Positions 60,177 to 64,000 of a DNA stretch of 64,000 bases are shown here, piece by piece (the stretch's first letter is position 1; every line of letters starts with the position of its first letter). The stretch lies in NCBI GenBank assembly GCA_900019385.1, contig FIZJ01000006.1, positions 209,752-273,751 on the forward strand, in the 5' to 3' direction. Under the pieces are notes generated by a model. The model was not told where the DNA came from and searched no databases. It saw nothing but the letters and a program-made list of their open reading frames with translations. Made by a program: the position numbers and the translations under genes. The stretch comes from an uncultured Clostridia bacterium (GTDB lineage: Bacteria > Bacillota > Limnochordia > Darwinibacteriales > DTU012).

Positions 60177-61189
60177 TCTGTGCAGTCCTCCTTGATTGTC
60201 AGGTCTTGTACTGAATCCCTTTCCACAAGCTGTGCGTCAACATATATGGTCCGGCAAACCTGGATTCTCCCGTCAATCTGGTCAAACAGAGCAGTCACTG
60301 CCAGTTCGCACACCGTGGGGATATTGACTTCGAAAGTGGTCAGTTCAGGAATGGAAATCGTGGACATCTCCGAGTTGCCGCTGCCGATCACCGACACTTG
60401 TTCCGGTACCCTGATATGGTATTCGTGCAGGACTTTAATCAGTTTCAATGCAGTGCGGTCAGACTGGCAGACAAAGGCTGTTGGCAGTTCCTGATCCTTA
60501 ATCAACGCTTCCAGCCGCTGTTTAAAGTCTTCTTTTGTGCTGAGGGAGAGGTGTAAGTCAACCTCTAGGCCGTACCGGGCCAAGGCGCTTGCCATACCGT
60601 AGTACTTCAATTCCCTGCTGTGAGACTGATCCTGGCCTACAAACCCAATTCTTGTATGCCCTTTCCTGATCAAGTATTCCGCCGCGAGATACCCAATGCG
60701 GCTGTAATTGAAATATACGTAGTTGCAGGGCAATGTATCGCGGCCGCCGTTGATGATCACCATATTTCCGGCTATTTGCTGCACTCTCTGGGCATACTGG
60801 TCATCAAATTTGCCGAGCAGAATCACACCGTCAAACCTCTGTCCTTTCGCCAGGCTGTTCGGCAGCTCCAGCTGCTCCTGCTTCTCAGCCTCGACAAACT
60901 CGATGGTCAGTTCGCTTCCCCGCTTCTGCACTTCGGCCTGGACACCTTCCACCAGTTGGCTGAAATTACTGTGGTCGGCGGTGTACCGATGACGTATTAA
61001 AAGCAGGATATTGGCTTTCCGGCACGATCGGCACCGCCGGTAACCGAGTTCTTTGGCTTTGGCAATGATTTCCCGCCGCAGATCATCACTGACACCCGGT
61101 TGGTTGGCCAAGGCCCTGCTGACAGTAATCGGCGACACATTCAAAAGTTCTGCGATCTGGCTGATGGTCACTTTGTCTTTCCTGCCCAT
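60158..61189 (-). CDS. LacI-family transcriptional regulator of the ABC exporter
   Basis: A 343-residue repressor: N-terminal helix-turn-helix (TISQIAELLNVSPITVSRALANQPGVSDDLR, in parts) with a hinge, and a periplasmic-binding-like effector domain (VILLGKFDDQYAQRV, IGYLAAEYLIRKGHTRIGFVGQD in parts). An unusual CRSCRK sits in the hinge (about residues 54-59). Sugar or nucleoside effectors are usual for the family, but its target operon here is an exporter. The first gene of the operon, preceded by a strong promoter and operators. Confidence 0.92.
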   Translation of the reverse strand: MGRKDKVTISQIAELLNVSPITVSRALANQPGVSDDLRREIIAKAKELGYRRCRSCRKANILLLIRHRYTADHSNFSQLVEGVQAEVQKRGSELTIEFVEAEKQEQLELPNSLAKGQRFDGVILLGKFDDQYAQRVQQIAGNMVIINGGRDTLPCNYVYFNYSRIGYLAAEYLIRKGHTRIGFVGQDQSHSRELKYYGMASALARYGLEVDLHLSLSTKEDFKQRLEALIKDQELPTAFVCQSDRTALKLIKVLHEYHIRVPEQVSVIGSGNSEMSTISIPELTTFEVNIPTVCELAVTALFDQIDGRIQVCRTIYVDAQLVERDSVQDLTIKEDCTECTLSG

Positions 61190-61220
61190 GCCGCACCTCC
61201 CTGGTATTTACTCCAGTTCC

Positions 61221-61249
61221 ATTATATGATTGTATAAGATACTTATCAA
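61221..61249 (-). promoter_or_regulatory. Sigma-A promoter of the lacI-type/ABC operon
   Basis: TTGATA and TATAAT on the minus strand are separated by exactly 17 bases; transcription would start near 61214, about 25 bases before the regulator's start codon. Confidence 0.88.
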
Positions 61250-61256
61250 GACAATA

Positions 61257-61287
61257 TAACGTTACAATAGCACAATATATAACGTAA
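61257..61287 (-). promoter_or_regulatory. Two candidate LacI-type operators
   Basis: TAACGTTA (61257-61264), a perfect palindrome with the central CG typical of LacI-family operators, and TAACGTAA (61280-61287) with one mismatch. Their centres are 23 bp apart, just upstream of the -35 box. Confidence 0.55.
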
Positions 61288-61313
61288 ATTTTTTGTTGTT
61301 TTACCGTTAGGAA

Positions 61314-61349
61314 AAATAAAAAATCCCAGCCCTCGCCTGGACTGGGATT
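61314..61349 (-). terminator. Terminator after fhs
   Basis: AATCCCAG / CTGGGATT stem with a 12-base loop that can partly pair itself, followed by six T on the minus strand. Confidence 0.88.
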
Positions 61350-61364
61350 ATGGTACATCAAGTG

Positions 61365-63038
61365 TTAGAACAACCCGGTGATTCTGCCTGATTCGTCCAC
61401 ATCGATGGATTCGGCAGCCGGATGCTTCGGCAGCCCCGGCATGGTCATGATGTCACCGGTCAACGCCACAACAAACCCGGCTCCGGCAGATATGCGGACA
61501 CTCCGCACAGTTATGGTGAAGTCTGCAGGGCGCCCAAGTTTTTTGGGGTCATCCGACAGCGAGTATTGAGTCTTGGCCATGCAGACCGGCAGTTTTTGAA
61601 ACCCCAGGCGTTTGTAACGCTTAAGTTCTCGCTTGGCATCCGGGAGGAATTCAACGGCGCTGGCACCGTAGATTTCAGTGGCAATCTTGGTAATTTTCTC
61701 CTCCAGTGAATCCTGATCACCGTATGTGTACCGCAGATCGGGCTGCGGTTGATCGCACAAGGCCAGTACTTCTCGGGCAAGGGCAACGCCCCCTTCTCCC
61801 CCTTTGGCCCACACTTCCGACAAGGCGACACTGACACCCAGTTCACGGCATTTGTCTGTGACTAAGGCAATTTCCGCTTCGGTGTCATGCGGGAAGCGGT
61901 TGACCGCGACCACCGCCGGCAGGCCAAACTTGTCTTTGATGTTTTCCAAATGCTTCAACAAGTTTGGTATTCCCTTTGCCAACGCTTCCAGATCTTCGTT
62001 TTGCAGGTTGTCGAGCTCTGCTCCTCCATGAAGCTTCAAAGCCCTGATCGATGCCACGATTACCACCGCCGCAGGGCTTAGGCCTCCTAAACGGCATTTG
62101 ATGTTCAGGAATTTCTCGGCACCTAGATCTGCTCCGAAGCCGGCCTCAGTCACAACGTAATCCGCCAGCTTCAAGGCCATTTTGGTAGCCACGATGCTGT
62201 TGCAGCCGTGGGCGATATTGGCAAAGGGGCCGCCGTGGACAAACGCCGGTGTGTGCTCCAGGGTCTGGACCAGATTGGGGTTGAGAGCGTCTTTCAAAAT
62301 GGCGGCCATGGCGCCGTGCGCTTTGAGATCACCGGCGGTGACCGGTTTGTTGTCATAGGAATATCCTACGATGATCCGGCTCAGCCTGTCCTTGAGATCG
62401 AGTATGCTTTCAGAAAGGCACAAAATCGCCATCACTTCCGAGGCGACCGTAATGTCAAAGCCATCTTCTCGAGGCACTCCGTTGCTGCGGCCGTTCAGCC
62501 CATCGACAATAAAGCGCAGTTGGCGGTCGTTCATGTCAATGGCCCGCTTCCAGACAATCCGCCGAGGATCGATCCCCAGCTCGTTACCTTGATGAATATG
62601 ATTGTCCAGCATCGCCGCGAGCAAGTTGTTGGCCGCGCCGATCGCGTGCATGTCCCCGGTAAAGTGAAGATTGATGTCTTCCATGGGCACCACTTGGGCA
62701 TAACCGCCTCCGGCCGCACCTCCCTTGACACCAAAAACCGGCCCCATCGAAGGCTCCCGCAGGGCAATCATGACCTTTTTGCCCAAACGGTTAAGAGCGT
62801 CGCCGAGCCCAACTGTTGTAGTCGTCTTCCCTTCACCGGCGGGTGTGGGATTGATGGCTGTGACCAGAATCAATTTCCCGTCGGGACGGTCTCTAAACCT
62901 TTCCATCGCTTTCAGGGAAATCTTGGCCTTGTAGGAGCCGTACAGCTGGAGGTCATCCTGTTCTATCCCCAACCGGGCCGCGATATCGCCAATTGGCTCC
63001 AGTTCTGTCTCTTGAGCGATTTGAATATCCGATTTCAC
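61365..63038 (-). CDS. fhs: Formate-tetrahydrofolate ligase
   Basis: Joins formate to tetrahydrofolate with ATP, either for one-carbon supply or as part of the Wood-Ljungdahl pathway. The 557-residue product has the P-loop [18 protein letters not shown] (about 64-81), [22 protein letters not shown] (in parts), [18 protein letters not shown] and the C-terminal [22 protein letters not shown] (in parts). GTG start with AAGGGG. It follows the CPBP-like gene by 26 bases. No folD, acs or other pathway genes are nearby. Confidence 0.97.
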   Translation of the reverse strand: MKSDIQIAQETELEPIGDIAARLGIEQDDLQLYGSYKAKISLKAMERFRDRPDGKLILVTAINPTPAGEGKTTTTVGLGDALNRLGKKVMIALREPSMGPVFGVKGGAAGGGYAQVVPMEDINLHFTGDMHAIGAANNLLAAMLDNHIHQGNELGIDPRRIVWKRAIDMNDRQLRFIVDGLNGRSNGVPREDGFDITVASEVMAILCLSESILDLKDRLSRIIVGYSYDNKPVTAGDLKAHGAMAAILKDALNPNLVQTLEHTPAFVHGGPFANIAHGCNSIVATKMALKLADYVVTEAGFGADLGAEKFLNIKCRLGGLSPAAVVIVASIRALKLHGGAELDNLQNEDLEALAKGIPNLLKHLENIKDKFGLPAVVAVNRFPHDTEAEIALVTDKCRELGVSVALSEVWAKGGEGGVALAREVLALCDQPQPDLRYTYGDQDSLEEKITKIATEIYGASAVEFLPDAKRELKRYKRLGFQKLPVCMAKTQYSLSDDPKKLGRPADFTITVRSVRISAGAGFVVALTGDIMTMPGLPKHPAAESIDVDESGRITGLF

Positions 63039-63064
63039 CCTATCACCCCTTGCTCATATGTTAT

Positions 63065-63910
63065 TCAGCGCTCGCTGGTCCTTCTAGGCTGATAGCTGAA
63101 CACCAGTGTCTTTCCTCCACAGAAAAGCAGGATAATCAAGGCCATATTCACCAGCACTCCTGCATAAAGCTGCTGGAATACGACAACACTGCCGGCAGCT
63201 TCCGCCAACGGCAGGAAAAACTGGGTCAGCGTCCGGTAGACTCCGTTAAAGACGATGACTCCCACCAAGCTTTTGCTGGAATTGGTGATCCAGGTCAAAA
63301 TGATGGACAGAGCCACAGTCTCGATAAACAACCAGATAGGAGACAAGTTTGATTCCACCAGGCCGTTGAAATAATAGGTCGGAAGCTGCCACAAACCCCA
63401 CAACAGCCCAATGGCAACGCTTGCGGAAACCGCAGTGAGTGTTTGCTGAAGCCTAGGCAAAAGATAACCCCGCCAGCCGATTTCATCCGCGATTGAACCA
63501 AATAAAAACAAGCTCAGGATCAGATTGGGGATGAGCATTAAAAGACTCCTGACGGTGCGCGTAGAAATCGACATCTGACCCTTGTAGACCAGGAAAGCGA
63601 GGGGAATCGCCACAGTCAGAACCGCCAAGGCCGCGGCCGCCGCCATCCATTTTGCACCGCGGTTTATGGCTGCCACGTCTTTCAACATCCCTTTCACTGC
63701 CTGTTTGCCTTCAACAAGCCACAGCATTACAACCGCCGCCAGCGCCGGCCCAAAGCTGGCCAGAATCCTGGCAAGCAGAAAAAAAGGCGAATCCAGTGCA
63801 TTCTCCGTTTTGACAAACGGCAGCAGCAACGCCCACGAAAAAGCGAAGTTAACCACGAGATACCAGATGGATGCATATTTGCTGATCCATGCCGACTTGG
63901 CCAACAGCAT
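63065..63910 (-). CDS. CPBP (CAAX protease/Abi) family membrane protein with altered active site
   Basis: A 281-residue protein with about eight membrane helices. Motif 1 is intact in DEIGWRGYLLPRL (Glu143, Arg147). Motif 2, normally WGLWHLP, reads WGLWQLP, with glutamine 175 in place of the histidine. Motif 3, normally with a histidine, reads FNGVYRT (Asn222). Two of the residues that form the glutamate/histidine site of Rce1-type proteases are therefore missing, so it is probably not a protease. AAAGGAG precedes the ATG. Cotranscription with fhs is likely. Confidence 0.82.
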   Translation of the reverse strand: MLLAKSAWISKYASIWYLVVNFAFSWALLLPFVKTENALDSPFFLLARILASFGPALAAVVMLWLVEGKQAVKGMLKDVAAINRGAKWMAAAAALAVLTVAIPLAFLVYKGQMSISTRTVRSLLMLIPNLILSLFLFGSIADEIGWRGYLLPRLQQTLTAVSASVAIGLLWGLWQLPTYYFNGLVESNLSPIWLFIETVALSIILTWITNSSKSLVGVIVFNGVYRTLTQFFLPLAEAAGSVVVFQQLYAGVLVNMALIILLFCGGKTLVFSYQPRRTSER

Positions 63911-64000
63911 CTACTCCTTTGCTTGAAAATACCGACTACAAATATACTTCCCCATCCGGTGCCCATGTTCCTGTAGCAGGCATGAAAAAAGCGGGATAAT

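Noticed and set aside
62208..63092. 294-codon plus-strand open frame
   Set aside because: Antisense to fhs, which is conserved over its full length; no start signal or domain.
1..64000. CRISPR array, tRNA genes, insertion sequences or prophage
   Set aside because: I saw no regularly spaced repeats, no cloverleaf with CCA end, no transposase or integrase, and no phage structural genes.

Overview
The window is a densely packed, mostly minus-strand chromosomal segment from an endospore-forming, meso-DAP-type, probably anaerobic member of the Bacillota (Firmicutes), most likely a clostridial or limnochordial lineage. The basis is the sporulation and germination gene set (spoVAF, spoVS, gerW/ytfJ, spoIIP, ymxH/ylmC, spoIIR, sigG, spoIIGA, sigE), Firmicute-type RNase Y, strong AGGAGG ribosome sites with many GTG and TTG starts, and a type A RNase P RNA. 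A formate-tetrahydrofolate ligase and an oxygen-sensitive-type acyl-CoA dehydratase activase system fit an anaerobe. No phage, insertion sequence, tRNA or CRISPR array was seen.

Layout. 1-5.7 kb: hisC (cut by the edge), aroH, a BaiN/YtfP flavoprotein, rluB, gerW, ytfI, scpB, scpA and a site-2 protease. 5.7-11.7 kb: lysA and spoVAF, neighbours in Bacillus, here separated by three genes: one activase ATPase and two related cysteine-rich proteins. 11.7-21.2 kb: small membrane protein, dodecin, dipeptidase, spoVS, ymdB, an unknown gene, rny, recX, recA (with a LexA box), a membrane phosphoesterase and cinA. 21.3-25.9 kb: a FN3 lipoprotein, a PAP2-related protein, a DUF441 protein, a short FtsH-like protease with a membrane partner, and pgsA. 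rimO follows, with a divergent SNF2 helicase/yqhG pair behind a structured leader.

30-44 kb: murC, spoIIP, UPF0182, a RodZ-like protein, ftsK/spoIIIE, pgeF, nrdR, ylmC, spoIIR and sigG, then spoIIGA-sigE in the opposite orientation, and then ftsZ. 42.8-55 kb is the division and cell wall cluster, read from the right: mraZ, rsmH, ftsL, a PASTA PBP, murE, murF, mraY, ftsW, murA, ftsQ, ftsZ. murD, murG, murB and ftsA are absent from it and murC lies elsewhere. Triple MraZ-type boxes precede mraZ.

55-64 kb: rnpB, a tiny zinc-finger protein, a Nif3-family protein, an operon of a LacI-type regulator with a heterodimeric ABC exporter (two candidate operators and a clear sigma-A promoter), fhs, and a CPBP-family membrane protein lacking two catalytic-site residues.

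Most of the window is conserved Firmicute housekeeping and sporulation DNA. No new system can be demonstrated. The best leads are the FtsH-like/partner pair, the activase trio between spoVAF and lysA, the spoIIGA-sigE inversion, the pared-down dcw cluster, the SD-sequestering leaders and two candidate AUN start codons.
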